Shown here in pieces: positions 1 to 11,801 of a stretch of 64,000 nt of DNA. Source of the DNA: Hippophae tibetana. Taxonomy: Eukaryota; Streptophyta; Magnoliopsida; Rosales; Elaeagnaceae. The position numbers were made by a program, and so were the translations under genes. Under the pieces are notes generated by a model. That model worked only from the letters and a program-made list of their open reading frames with translations, ran no database searches and was not told the DNA's origin. The stretch covers positions 108,383,816 to 108,447,815 of the forward strand of contig CM072801.1 of assembly GCA_037013495.1 (NCBI GenBank). Direction: 5' to 3'. The first letter of the stretch is position 1. Each line of letters opens with the position of its first letter.

Positions 1-23
1 AGGTTGTCCGCAAAGGGGATTCG

Positions 24-406
24 CATCTTTTGGGATCATAACCTTGGTTGCTGAAAATGGTGTATCTACCTTCACATATCTATTTTAAGAATTTTAGGTT
101 TAAAACATTTTGTGCTTTGGAGGTTTTCTCCTCTCTTAAGTCCCAATTTCCAAAAAGAGAAAGAAATTGTGTCCTTAAAGTCTTGTCTTTTATTTCAATT
201 TTGTAGACATTGTTTTCAACTTTGGATTTCATATCTTATTTTTCTTTAAAATCATGTCATCTTTTACTTTTCTTTGTTTTATGTGTTCCACCTTTCTTTC
301 TTCTTGAGAAAAACAAGAGAGCTAATACAGTTCACAGTGTAAAAACAAAAAGAAGGTATTAATTGTGGTTGTAACTAAAAACTGTTATAACTTTTATTTT
401 GTGCAT
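24..406. other. CpG-free domain of the monomer (shown in M1)
   Basis: Reading M1, the CpG dinucleotides start at 9, 22, 407, 442, 447, 460, 465, 545, 557, 603 and 650, leaving 24-406 without any. The pattern repeats in other units with minor exceptions: many have a CpG in 'gcatcgttt' near base 27, and some have one in 'catttcgtgc' near base 110. Each unit is therefore a CpG-poor half followed by a CpG-bearing half. In plants this would give a periodic CG-methylation profile; that consequence is inference. Confidence 0.7.
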
Positions 407-2158
407 CGAAATGAGTACTATAACATATCAAATCTGAAGCTCGTTCCGATGCCTAAAAACGCACCGTAGCAATAGTATATTTCCCCACTTTTGTCAACCC
501 AAATTTCATGGTTCATACTACATAATGATGTCTTAAACTTTGGTCGCACCTTATTTCGTTGTAATCTCTTCTTGCTCTTTAGTATTTCAATTTGTTCATC
601 TTCGCCATATTCTTAGTAATTCAATCTTTTTTATTCCATTGAGTTACAGCGTTCTTAGGTTGTCGGCAAAAGGGATTCGCATCGTTTCGGATCATAACCT
701 TGGTTGCTGAAAATGGTGTATCTACCTTCACATATCTATTTTAAAAATTTTAGGTTTAAAACATTTCGTGCTTTGGAGGTTTTCCCCTCTCTTAAGTCCC
801 AATTTCCAAAAAGAGAAAGAAATTGTGTCCTTAAAGTCTTGTGTTTTATTTCAATTTTGTAGACATTGTTTTCAACTTTGGATTTCATATCTTATTTTTC
901 TTTAAAATCATGTCATCTTTTACTTTTCTTTGTTTTATGTGTTCCACCTTTCTTTCTTCTTGAGAAAAACAAGAGAGCTAATACAGTTCACAAAGTAAAA
1001 ACAAAAAGAAGGTATTAATTGTGGTTGTAACTAAAAACTGTTATAACTTTTATTTTGTGCATCGAAATGAGTACTATAACATATCAAATCTGAAGCACTT
1101 TCCGATCCTATAAACGCACCGTAGCAATAGTATATTTCCCCACTTTTCTCAACCCAAATTTCATTGTTCATACTACATAATGATGTCTTAAACTTTGGTC
1201 GCACCTTATTTCGTTGTAATCTCTTCTTGCTCTTTAGTATTTCAATTTGTTCATCTTCGCCATATTCTTAGTAATTCAATCTTTCTTATTCCATTGAGTT
1301 CCAGCGTTCTTAGGTTGTCCGCAAAAGGGATTCGCATCTTTTGGGATCATAACCTTAGTTACTGAAAATGGTGTATCTACCTTCACATATCTATTTTAAG
1401 AATTTTAGGTTTAAAACATTTTGTGCTTTGGAGGTTTTCTCCTCTCTTAAGTCACAATTTCCAAAAAGAGAAAGAAATTGGGTCCTTAAAGTCTTGTCTT
1501 TTATTTCAATTTTGTAGACATTGTTTTCAACTTTGGATTTCATATCTTATTTTTCTTTAAAATCTTGTCATATTTTACTTTTCTTTGTTTTATGTGTTCC
1601 ACCTTTCTTTCATCTTGAGAAAAACAAGAGAGCTGATACAGTTCACAGTGTAAAAAGAAAAAGAAGGTATTAATTGTGGTTGTAACTAAAAACTGTTATA
1701 ACTTTTATTTTGTGCATCGAAATGAGTACTATAACATATCAAATCTGAAGCTCGTTCCGATGCCTAAAAACGCACCGTAGCAATAGTATATTTCCCCACT
1801 TTTGTCAACCCAAATATCATGGTTCATACTACATAATGATGTCTTAAACTTTGGTCGTACCTTATTTTGTTGTAATCTCTTCTTTCTCTTTAGTATTTCA
1901 ATTTGTTCATCTTCGCCATATTCTTAGTAATTCAATCTTTCTTATTCCATTGAGTTCTAGCGTTCTTAGGTTGTCCGCAAAAGGGATTCGCATCGTTTGG
2001 GATCATAACCTTGGTTGCTGAAAATGGTGTATCTACCTTCACATATCTATTTTAAAAATTTTAGGTTTAAAACATTTCGTGCTTTGGAGGTTTTCTCCTC
2101 TCTTAAGTCCCAATTTCCAAAAAGAGAAAGAAATTGTGTCCTTAAAGTCTTGTGTTTT
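192..2158 (+). repeat. 3-monomer higher-order repeat, copy 1
   Basis: Aligns to the next block at a shift of 1967 bp (656+655+656). Shared diagnostic variants in order: M2 and M5 both have 'cgtttcgg' and 'cactttccgatcctat'; M3 and M6 both have 'cttttggg', 'ttagttactg', 'attgggtcc' and 'gctgatac'; M4 and M7 both have 'cgtttggg'. Left of about 192 the match fails: M1 has 'cttttggg' and 'cttgtctttt', M4 has 'cgtttggg' and 'cttgtgtttt'. One visible difference inside is 'tgtcgg' at 661 against 'tgtccg' in copy 2. Unit starts: M1 1, M2 657, M3 1312, M4 1968. Confidence 0.85.
384..391. other. 8-bp perfect palindrome GTTATAAC, one per monomer
   Basis: GTTATAAC is its own reverse complement and sits in an imperfect A-run/T-run dyad ('aaaact' before, 'tttta' after). 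It is kept in most units. M71, M73 and M74 carry 'gtgataac' instead (46398, 47711, 48367), which breaks the symmetry. No binding protein can be assigned from sequence. Confidence 0.6.
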
Positions 2159-4187
2159 ATTTCAATTTTGTAGACATTGTTTTCAACTTTGGATTTCATA
2201 TCTTATTTTTCTTTAAAATCATGTCATCTTTTACTTTTCTTTGTTTTATGTGTTCCACCTTTCTTTCTTCTTGAGAAAAACAAGAGAGCTAATACAGTTC
2301 ACAGTGTAAAAACAAAAAGAAGGTATTAATTGTGGTTGTAACTAAAAACTGTTATAACTTTTATTTTGTGCATCGAAATGAGTACTATAACATATCAAAT
2401 CTGAAGCTCGTTCCGATGCCTAAAAACGCACCGTAGCAATAGTATATTTCCCCACTTTTGTCAACCCAAATTTCATGGTTCATACTACATAATGATGTCT
2501 TAAACTTTGGTCGCACCTTATTTCGTTGTAATCTCTTCTTGCTCTTTAGTATTTCAATTTGTTCATCTTCGCCATATTCTTAGTAATTCAATCTTTTTTA
2601 TTCCATTGAGTTACAGCGTTCTTAGGTTGTCCGCAAAAGGGATTCGCATCGTTTCGGATCATAACCTTGGTTGCTGAAAATGGTGTATCTACCTTCACAT
2701 ATCTATTTTAAAAATTTTAGGTTTAAAACATTTCGTGCTTTGGAGGTTTTCCCCTCTCTTAAGTCCCAATTTCCAAAAAGAGAAAGAAATTGTGTCCTTA
2801 AAGTCTTGTGTTTTATTTCAATTTTGTAGACATTGTTTTCAACTTTGGATTTCATATCTTATTTTTCTTTAAAATCATGTCATCTTTTACTTTTCTTTGT
2901 TTTATGTGTTCCACCTTTCTTTCTTCTTGAGAAAAACAAGAGAGCTAATACAGTTCACAAAGTAAAAACAAAAAGAAGGTATTAATTGTGGTTGTAACTA
3001 AAAACTGTTATAACTTTTATTTTGTGCATCGAAATGAGTACTATAACATATCAAATCTGAAGCACTTTCCGATCCTATAAACGCACCGTAGCAATAGTAT
3101 ATTTCCCCACTTTTCTCAACCCAAATTTCATTGTTCATACTACATAATGATGTCTTAAACTTTGGTCGCACCTTATTTCGTTGTAATCTCTTCTTGCTCT
3201 TTAGTATTTCAATTTGTTCATCTTCGCCATATTCTTAGTAATTCAATCTTTCTTATTCCATTGAGTTCCAGCGTTCTTAGGTTGTCCGCAAAAGGGATTC
3301 GCATCTTTTGGGATCATAACCTTAGTTACTGAAAATGGTGTATCTACCTTCACATATCTATTTTAAGAATTTTAGGTTTAAAACATTTTGTGCTTTGGAG
3401 GTTTTCTCCTCTCTTAAGTCACAATTTCCAAAAAGAGAAAGAAATTGGGTCCTTAAAGTCTTGTCTTTTATTTCAATTTTGTAGACATTGTTTTCAACTT
3501 TGGATTTCATATCTTATTTTTCTTTAAAATCTTGTCATATTTTACTTTTCTTTGTTTTATGTGTTCCACCTTTCTTTCATCTTGAGAAAAACAAGAGAGC
3601 TGATACAGTTCACAGTGTAAAAAGAAAAAGAAGGTATTAATTGTGGTTGTAACTAAAAACTGTTATAACTTTTATTTTGTGCATCGAAATGAGTACTATA
3701 ACATATCAAATCTGAAGCTCGTTCCGATGCCTAAAAACGCACCGTAGCAATAGTATATTTCCCCACTTTTGTCAACCCAAATATCATGGTTCATACTACA
3801 TAATGATGTCTTAAACTTTGGTCGTACCTTATTTTGTTGTAATCTCTTCTTTCTCTTTAGTATTTCAATTTGTTCATCTTCGCCATATTCTTAGTAATTC
3901 AATCTTTCTTATTCCATTGAGTTCTAGCGTTCTTAGGTTGTCCGCAAAAGGGATTCGCATCGTTTGGGATCATAACCTTGGTTGCTGAAAATGGTGTATC
4001 TACCTTCACATATCTATTTTAAAAATTTTAGGTTTAAAACATTTCGTGCTTTGGAGGTTTTCTCCTCTCTTAAGTCCCAATTTCCAAAAAGAGAAAGAAA
4101 TTGTGTCCTTAAAGTCTTGTGTTTTATTTCAATTTTGTAGACATTGTTTTCAACTTTGGATTTCATATCTTATTTTTCTTTAAAATC
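2159..4187 (+). repeat. 3-monomer higher-order repeat, copy 2
   Basis: Second copy of the 1967-bp block, with the match continuing about 60 bp into the next register. It ends in M7, where 'aatcttgtc' (about 4188) and then 'gctgatatag' replace the M4 states. Unit starts: M5 2624, M6 3279, M7 3935. The near-absence of differences from copy 1 suggests a recent segmental duplication. Confidence 0.85.
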
Positions 4188-4590
4188 TTGTCATCTTTTA
4201 CTTTTCTTTGTTTTATGTGTTCCACCTTTCTTTCTTCTTGAGAAAAACAAGAGAGCTGATATAGTTCATAGTGTAAAAAGAAAAAGAAGGTATTAATTGT
4301 GGTTGTAACTAAAAACTGTTATAACTTTTATTTTGTGCATCGAAATGAGTACTATAACATATCAAATTTGAAGCTCGTTCCGATTCCTAAAAACGCACCG
4401 TAGCAATAGTATATTTCCCCACTTTTGTCAACCCAAATTTCATGGTTCATACTACATAATGATGTCTTAAACTTTGGTCGTACCTTATTTCGTTGTAATC
4501 TCTTCTTGCTCTTTAGTATTTCAATTTGTTCATCTTCGCCATATTCTTAGTAATTCAATCTTTCTTATTCCATTGAGTTTCAGAGTTCTT

Positions 4591-5902
4591 AGGTTGTCCG
4601 CAAAAGGGATTCGCATCGTTTGGGATCATAACATTGGTTGCTGAAAATGGTGTATCTACCTTCACATATCTATTTTTAGAATTTTAGGTTTAAAACATTT
4701 TGTGCTTTGGAGGTTTTCTCCTCTCTTAAGTCACAATTTCCAAAAAGAGAAAGAAATTGTGTCCTTAAAGTCTCGTCTTTCATTTCAATTTTGTTGACAT
4801 TGTTTTCAACTTTATATTTCATATCTTATTTTTCTTTAAAATCTTGTCATCTTTTACTTTTTTTTGTTTTATGTGTTCCACCTTTCTTTCTTCTTGAGAA
4901 AAACAAGAGAGCTAATACAGTTCACAGTGTAAAAACAAAAAGAAGGTATTAATTGTTGTTGTAATTAAAAACTGTTATAACTTTTATATTGTGCATCGAA
5001 ATGAGTACTATAATATATCATATTTGAAGCTCGTTCCGATGCCTAAAAACGCACCGTAGCAATAGTATATTTCCCCACTTTTGTCAACCCAAATTTCATG
5101 GTTCATACTACATAATGATGTCTTAAACTTTGGTCGCACCTTATTTCGTTGTAATCTCTTCTTGCTCTTTAGGATTTCAATTTGTTCATCTTAGCCATAT
5201 TCTTAGTAATTCAATCTTTCTTATTCCATTGAGTTCCATCGTTCTTAGGTTGTCCGCAAAAGGGATTCGCATAGTTTGGGATCATAACCTTGGATGTGGA
5301 AAATGGTGTATCTATCTTCACATATCTATTATTAGAATTTTAGATTTAAAAAATTTTGTGCTTTGGAGGTTTTCTCCTCTCTTAAGTCACAATTTCCAAA
5401 AAGGGAAAGAAATTGTGTCCTTAAAGTCTTGTATTTTATTTCAATATTGTTGACATTGTTTTCCACTTTGGATTTCATATCTTATTTTTCTTTAGAATCT
5501 TGTCATCTTTTACTTTTCTTTGTTTTATGTGTTCCACCTTTCTTTCTTCTTGAGAAAAACAAGAGAGCTAATACATTTCACAAAGTAAAAACAAAAAGAA
5601 GGTATTAATTGTGGTTGTAACTAAAAACTGTTATAACTTTTATTTTGTGCATCGAAATGAGTACTATAACATATCAAATCTGAAGCTCGTTCCGATGCCT
5701 AAAAACGCACCGTAGCAATAGTATATTTCCCCACTTTTGTCAACCCAAATTTCATGGTGCATACTACATAATGATGTCTTAAACTTTGGTCGCACCTTAT
5801 TTCGTTGTAATCTCTTCTTGCTCTTTAGGATTTCAATTTGTTCATCTTAGCCATATTCTTAGTAATTCAATCTTTCTTATTCCATTGACTTCCAGCGTTC
5901 TT
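4591..5902 (+). repeat. M8-M9, class B pair
   Basis: Two units (starts 4591 and 5247) with 'gttgacattg' instead of the class A 'gtagacattg'. M9 also carries 'tgtggaaaatgg' (about 5294), the head variant of class D units found beyond 24 kb, but without the class D insertions, so it stays 656 bp. M9 is therefore a possible relative of the class D lineage far to the right. Confidence 0.85.
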
Positions 5903-7214
5903 AGGTTGTCCGCAAAGGGGATTCGCATCTTTTGGGATCATAACCTTGGTTGCTGAAAATGGTGTATCTACCTTCACATATCTATTTTAAGAATTTTAGG
6001 TTTAAAACATTTTGTGCTTTGGAGGTTTTCTCCTTTCTTAAGTCACAATTTCCAAAAAGAGAAAGAAATTGTGTCCTTAAAGTCTTGTCTTTTATTTCAA
6101 CTTTGTAGACATTGTTTTCAACTTTGGATTTCATATCTTATTTTTCTTTAAAATCATGTCATCTTTTACTTTTCTATGTTTTATGTGTTCCACCTTTCTT
6201 TCTTCTTGAGAAAAACAAGAGAGCTAATACAGTTCACAGTGTAAAAACAAAAAGAAGGTATTAATTGTGGTTGTAATTAAAAACTGTTATAACTTTTATT
6301 TTGTGCATCGAAATGAGTACTATAACATATCAAATCTGAAGCTCGTTCCGATGCCTAAAAACGCACCGTAGCAATAGTATATTTCCCCACTTTTGTCAAC
6401 CCAAATTTCGTGGTGCATACTACATAATGATGTCTTAAACTTTGGTCGCACCTTATTTCGTTGTAATCTCTTCTTGCTCTTTAGGATTTCAATTTGTTCA
6501 TCTTATCCATATTCTTAGTAATTCAATCTTTCTTATTCCATTGAGTTCCAGCGTTCTTAGGTTTTCCGCAAAAGGGATTCGCATCGTTTGGGATCATAAC
6601 CTTAGTTACTAAAAATGGTGTATCTACCTTCACATATCTATTTTAAGAATTTTAGGTTTAAAACATTTTGTGCTTTGGAGGTTTTCTCCTCTCTTAAGTC
6701 ACAATTTCCAAAAAGAGAAAGAAATTGTGTCCTTAAAGTCTTGTCTTTTATTTCAACTTTGTAGACATTGTTTTCAACTTTGGATTTCATATCTTATTTT
6801 TCTTTAAAATCATGTCATCTTTTACTTTTCTATGTTTTATGTGTTCCACCTTTCTTTCTTCTTGAGAAAAACAAGAGAGCTAATACAGTTCACAGTGTAA
6901 AAACAAAAAGAAGGTATTAATTGTGGTTGTAATTAAAAACTGTTATAACTTTTATTTTGTGCATCGAAATGAGTACTATAACATATCAAATCTGAAGCTC
7001 GTTCCGATGCCTAAAAACGCACCGTAGCAATAGTATATTTCCCCACTTTTGTCAACCCAAATTTCATGGTGCATACTACATAATGATGTCTTAAACTTTG
7101 GTCGCACCTTATTTCGTTGTAATCTCTTCTTGCTCTTTAGGATTTCAATTTGTTCATCTTAGCCATATTCTTAGTAATTCAATCTTTCTTATTCCATTGA
7201 CTTCCAGCGTTCTT
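5903..7214 (+). repeat. 2-monomer higher-order repeat, copy 1 (M10-M11)
   Basis: Unit starts 5903 and 6559. M10 has 'caaaggggattcgcatcttt', 'atttcgtggtgc' and 'cttatccat'. M11 has 'aggttttccg' and 'ttactaaaaatgg'. The same ordered set recurs 1312 bp downstream. The match probably begins just upstream in the M9 tail, because 'attgacttcc' (about 5885) recurs at about 7197. Confidence 0.85.
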
Positions 7215-8526
7215 AGGTTGTCCGCAAAGGGGATTCGCATCTTTTGGGATCATAACCTTGGTTGCTGAAAATGGTGTATCTACCTTCACATATCTATTTT
7301 AAGAATTTTAGGTTTAAAACATTTTGTGCTTTGGAGGTTTTCTCCTTTCTTAAGTCACAATTTCCAAAAAGAGAAAGAAATTGTGTCCTTAAAGTCTTGT
7401 CTTTTATTTCAACTTTGTAGACATTGTTTTCAACTTTGGATTTCATATCTTATTTTTCTTTAAAATCATGTCATCTTTTACTTTTCTATGTTTTATGTGT
7501 TCCACCTTTCTTTCTTCTTGAGAAAAACAAGAGAGCTAATACAGTTCACAGTGTAAAAACAAAAAGAAGGTATTAATTGTGGTTGTAATTAAAAACTGTT
7601 ATAACTTTTATTTTGTGCATCGAAATGAGTACTATAACATATCAAATCTGAAGCTCGTTCCGATGCCTAAAAACGCACCGTAGCAATAGTATATTTCCCC
7701 ACTTTTGTCAACCCAAATTTCGTGGTGCATACTACATAATGATGTCTTAAACTTTGGTCGCACCTTATTTCGTTGTAATCTCTTCTTGCTCTTTAGGATT
7801 TCAATTTGTTCATCTTATCCATATTCTTAGTAATTCAATCTTTCTTATTCCATTGAGTTCCAGCGTTCTTAGGTTTTCCGCAAAAGGGATTCGCATCGTT
7901 TGGGATCATAACCTTAGTTACTAAAAATGGTGTATCTACCTTCACATATCTATTTTAAGAATTTTAGGTTTAAAACATTTTGTGCTTTGGAGGTTTTCTC
8001 CTCTCTTAAGTCACAATTTCCAAAAAGAGAAAGAAATTGTGTCCTTAAAGTCTTGTCTTTTATTTCAATTTTGTAGACATTGTTTTCAACTTTGGATTTC
8101 ATATCTTATTTTTCTTTAAAATCTTGTCATCTTTTACTTTTCTATGTTTTATGTGTTCCACCTTTCTTTCTTCTTGAGAAAAACAAGAGAGCTAATACAG
8201 TTCACAGTGTAAAAACAAAAAGAAGGTATTAATTGTGGTTGTACCTAAAAACTGTTATAACTTTTATTTTGTGCATCGAAATGAGTACTATAACATATCA
8301 AATCTGAAGCTCGTTCCGATGCCTAAAAACGCACCGTAGCAATAGTATATTTCCCCACTTTTGTCAACCCAAATTTCGTGGTGCATACTACATAATGATG
8401 TCTTAAACTTTGGTCGCACCTTATTTCGTTGTAATCTCTTCTTGCTCTTTAGGATTTCAATTTGTTCATCTTAGCCATATTCTTAGTAATTCAATCTTTC
8501 TTATTCCATTGAGTTCCAGCGTTCTT
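7215..8526 (+). repeat. 2-monomer higher-order repeat, copy 2 (M12-M13)
   Basis: Unit starts 7215 and 7871. M12 repeats the M10 variants and M13 repeats 'aggttttccg' with 'ttactaaaaatgg'. The match weakens inside M13, where 'tcaattttgtag' and 'aatcttgtc' differ from M11 ('tcaactttgtag', 'aatcatgtc'). Confidence 0.8.
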
Positions 8527-9838
8527 AGGTTTTCCGCAAAAGGGATTCGCATCGTTTGGGATCATAACCTTAGTTACTAAAAATGGTGTATCTACCTTCA
8601 CATATCTATTTTAAGAATTTTAGGTTTAAAACATTTTGTGCTTTGGAGGTTTTCTCCTCTCTTAAGTCACAATTTCCAAAAATAGAAAGAAATTGTGTCC
8701 TTAAAGTCTTGTCTTTTATTTCAATTTTGTAGACATTGTTTTCAACTTTGGATTTCATATCTTATTTTTCTTTAAAATCTTGTCATCTTTTACTTTTCTT
8801 TGTTTTATGTGTTCCACCTTTCTTTCTTCTTGAGAAAAACAAGAGAGCTAATATAGTTCACAGTGTAAAAACAAAAAGAAGGTATTAATTGTGGTTGTAA
8901 CTAAAAACTGTTATAACTTTTATTTTGTGCATCGAAATGAGTACTATAACATATCAAATCTGAAGCTCGTTCCGATGCCTAAAACCGCACCGTAGCAATA
9001 GTATATTTCCCCACTTTTGTCAACCCAAATTTCATGGTGCATACTACATAATGATGTCTTAAACTTTGGTCGCACCTTATTTCGTTGTAATCTCTTCTTG
9101 CTCTTTAGGATTTCAATTTGTTCATCTTAGCCATATTCTTAGTAATTCAATCTTTCTTATTCCATTGAGTTCCAGCGTTCTTAGGTTGTCCGCAAAAGGG
9201 ATTCGCATCGTTTGGGATCATAACCTTAGTTACTGAAAATGGTGTATCTACCTTCATATATCTATTTTAAGAATTTTAGGTTTAAAACATTTTGTGCTTT
9301 GGAGGTTTTCTCCTCTCTTAAGTCACAATTTCCAAAAAGAGAAAGAAATTGGGTCCTTAAAGTCTTGTCTTTTATTTCAATTTTGTAGACATTGTTTTCA
9401 ACTTTGGATTTCATATCTTATTTTTCTTTAAAATCTTGTCATATTTTACTTTTCTTTGTTTTATGTGTTCCACCTTTCTTTCATCTTGAGAAAAACAAGA
9501 GAGCTGATACAGTTCACAGTGTAAAATGAAAAAGAAGGTATTAATTGTGGTTGTAACTAAAAACTGTTATAACTTTTATTTTGTGCATCGAAATGAGTAC
9601 TATAACATATCAAATCTGAAGCTCGTTCCGATGCCTAAAAACGCACCGTAGCAATAGTATATTTCCCCACTTTTGTCAACCCAAATATCATGGTTCATAC
9701 TACATAATGATGTCTTAAACTTTGGTCGTCCCTTATTTCGTTGTAATCTCTTCTTTCTCTTTAGTATTTCAATTTGTTCATCTTCGCCATATTCTTAGTA
9801 ATTCAATCTTTCTTATTCCATTGAGTTCTAGCGTTCTT
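8527..9838 (+). repeat. M14-M15, class A
   Basis: M14 (start 8527) continues the M13 head type ('aggttttccg', 'ttactaaaaatgg'). M15 (start 9183) carries the M3/M6 variant set: 'attgggtcc', 'catattttac', 'tcatcttgag' and 'gctgatac'. It is thus a third member of that subtype, about 5.9 kb from M6. Confidence 0.85.
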
Positions 9839-11801
9839 AGGTTGTCCGCAAAAGGGATTCGCATCGTTTGGGATCATAACCTTGGTTGCTGAAAATGGTG
9901 TATCTACCTTCACTATCTATTTTTAGAATTTTAGGTTTAAAAAATTTTGTGCTTTGGAGGTTTTCTCCTCTCTTAAGTCACAATTTCCAAAAAGAGAAAG
10001 AAATTGTGTCCTTAAAGTCTTGTCTTTTATTTCAATTTTGTTGACATTGTTTTCCACTTTGGATTTCATATCTTATTTTTCTTTAAAATCTTGTCATCTT
10101 TTACTTTTCTTTGTTTTATGTGTTCCACCTTTCTTTCTTCTTGAGAAAAACAAGAGAGCTAATACAGTTCACAAGTAAAAACAAAAAGAAGGTATTAATT
10201 GTGGTTGTAACTAAAAACTGTTATAACTTTTATTTTGTGCATCGAAATGAGTACTATAACATATCAAATTTGAAGCTCGTTCCGATTCCTAAAAACGCAC
10301 CGTAGCAATAGTATATTTCCCCACTTTTGTCAACCCAAATATCATGGTTCATACTACATAATGATGTCTTAAACTTTGGTCGTACCTTATTTCGTTGTAA
10401 TCTCTTCTTGCTCTTTAGTATTTCAATTTGTTCATCTTCGCCATATTCTTAGTAATTCAATCTTTCTTATTCCATTGAGTTCTAGCGTTCTTAGGTTGTC
10501 CGCAAAAGGGATTCGCATCGTTTGGGATCATAACCTTGGTTGCTGAAAATGGTGTATCTACCTTCACATATCTATTTTTAGAATTTTAGGTTTAAAAAAT
10601 TTTGTGCTTTGGAGGTTTTCTCCTCTCTTAAGTCACAATTTCCAAAAAGAGAAAGAAATTGTGTCCTTAAAGTCTTGTCTTTTATTTCAATTTTGTTGAC
10701 ATTGTTTTTCACTTTGGATTTCATATCTTATTTTTCTTTAAAATCTTGTCATCTTTTACTTTTCTTTGTTTTATGTGTTCCACCTTTCTTTCTTCTTGAG
10801 AAAAACAAGAGAGCTAATACAGTTCACAAGTAAAAACAAAAAGAAGGTATTAATTGTGGTTGTAACTAAAAACTGTTATAACTTTTATTTTGTGCATCGA
10901 AATGAGTACTATAACATATCAAATTTGAAGCTCGTTCCGATTCCTAAAAACGCACCGTAGCAATAGTATATTTCCCCACTTTTGTCAACCCAAATATCAT
11001 GGTTCATACTACATAATGATGTCTTAAACTTTGGTCGTACCTTATTTCGTTGTAATCTCTTCTTGCTCTTTAGTATTTCAATTTGTTCATCTTCGCCATA
11101 TTCTTAGTAATTCAATCTTTCTTATTCCATTGAGTTCTAGCGTTCTTAGGTTGTCCGCAAAAGGGATTCGCATCGTTTGGGATCATAACCTTGGTTGCTG
11201 AAAATGGTGTATCTACCTTCACATATCTATTTTTAGAATTTTAGGTTTAAAAAATTTTGTGCTTTGGAGGTTTTCTCCTCTCTTAAGTCACAATTTCCAA
11301 AAAGAGAAAGAAATTGTGTCCTTAAAGTCTTGTCTTTTATTTCAATTTTGTTGACATTGTTTTCCACTTTGGATTTCATATCTTATTTTTCTTTAAAATC
11401 TTGTCATCTTTTACTTTTCTTTGTTTTATGTGTTCCACCTTTCTTCTTCTTGGGAAAAACAAGAGAGATAATACAGTTCAAAGTGTAAAAACAAAAAGAA
11501 GGTATTAATTATGGTTGTAACTAAAAACTGTTATAACTTTTATTTTGTGCATCGAAATGAGTACTATAACATATCAAATCTGAAGCACTTTCCGATCCTA
11601 TTAACGCACCGTAGCAATAGTATATTTCCCCACTTTTCTCAACCCAAATTTCATTGTTCATACTACATAATGATGTCTTAAACTTTGGTCGCACCTTATT
11701 TCGTTGTAATCTCTTCTTGCTCTTTAGTATTTCAATTTGTTCATCTTCGCCATATTCTTAGTAATTCAATCTTTCTTATTCCATTGAGTTCCAGCGTTCT
11801 T
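9839..11801 (+). repeat. M16-M18, tandem trio of near-identical class B units
   Basis: Unit starts 9839, 10493 and 11148, lengths 654, 655 and 654. Shared states: 'tttttagaatttt', 'ttaaaaaattttg', 'gttgacattg' and, in M16 and M17, 'cacaagtaaaaac' and 'gattcctaaaaac'. M16 and M17 seem to differ mainly at 'cactatctat' against 'cacatatctat' and at 'tttccac' against 'ttttcac'. The right half of M18 changes type ('cactttccgatcctat', 'tttctcaaccc'), so an exchange junction lies within M18. This is a class B island inside a class A region. Confidence 0.85.

Larger units (their letters stand above)
1..656 (+). repeat. Reference monomer M1 (class A, 656 bp)
   Basis: Used here as the coordinate reference. 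In order it holds: a CpG-bearing head (1-23); a long CpG-free AT-rich part (24-406) with a purine-rich patch near 155-170 and alternating T-rich and A-rich stretches; an 8-bp palindrome GTTATAAC (384-391); a GC-richer, strongly conserved core around 438-490 including 'gcaccgtagc' and 'ttcccc'; and a T/C-rich tail (about 541-650). Class A is marked by 'gtagacattg' with 'ttcaac' (about 204-219). The 'gtag' supplies an in-frame TAG that breaks the open frame seen in classes B and C. The unit start was set by the window edge and is arbitrary for a tandem repeat. Confidence 0.95.

Noticed and set aside
84..105. Telomere-like 'ttttaggttta' in each monomer
   Set aside because: It resembles the plant telomere unit TTTAGGG but occurs once per monomer, lacks the third G and is not repeated in tandem.
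381..400. Possible TATA-type promoter at 'ttataacttttat' or 'agtatatttcc'
   Set aside because: AT-rich DNA gives such strings by chance, and there is no downstream gene or other promoter element.
185..600. Possible internal sub-repeat: 'tatttcaattt' occurs near 190 and near 583 of the monomer
   Set aside because: The similarity covers only about a dozen T-rich bases, and other partial similarities (for example 'tcaac...atttcat' near 217 and 505) have a different spacing and the opposite order, so no ancestral half-unit is supported.
2640..2660. Possible CENP-B-box-like motif, 'attcgcatcgtttcgg'
   Set aside because: It has TTCG and CGG, but the central A and the spacing of the 17-bp CENP-B box do not fit. 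Most units have 'cgtttggg' instead, so the resemblance is not maintained.
4375..4390. Pol III B-box-like 'cgttccgattcc' in some units
   Set aside because: An extra C splits the GTTCGA core, no A box lies at a suitable distance upstream, and most units read 'gatgcc' instead.
4707..4952. Many short open frames (63-107 codons) on the plus strand, repeated through the array, with hydrophobic products
   Set aside because: They are the same satellite segment seen again and again. Most start only at TTG or GTG; class A copies carry a TAG; single-base insertions change the frame in other copies. No ribosome-binding, promoter or splice context is evident.
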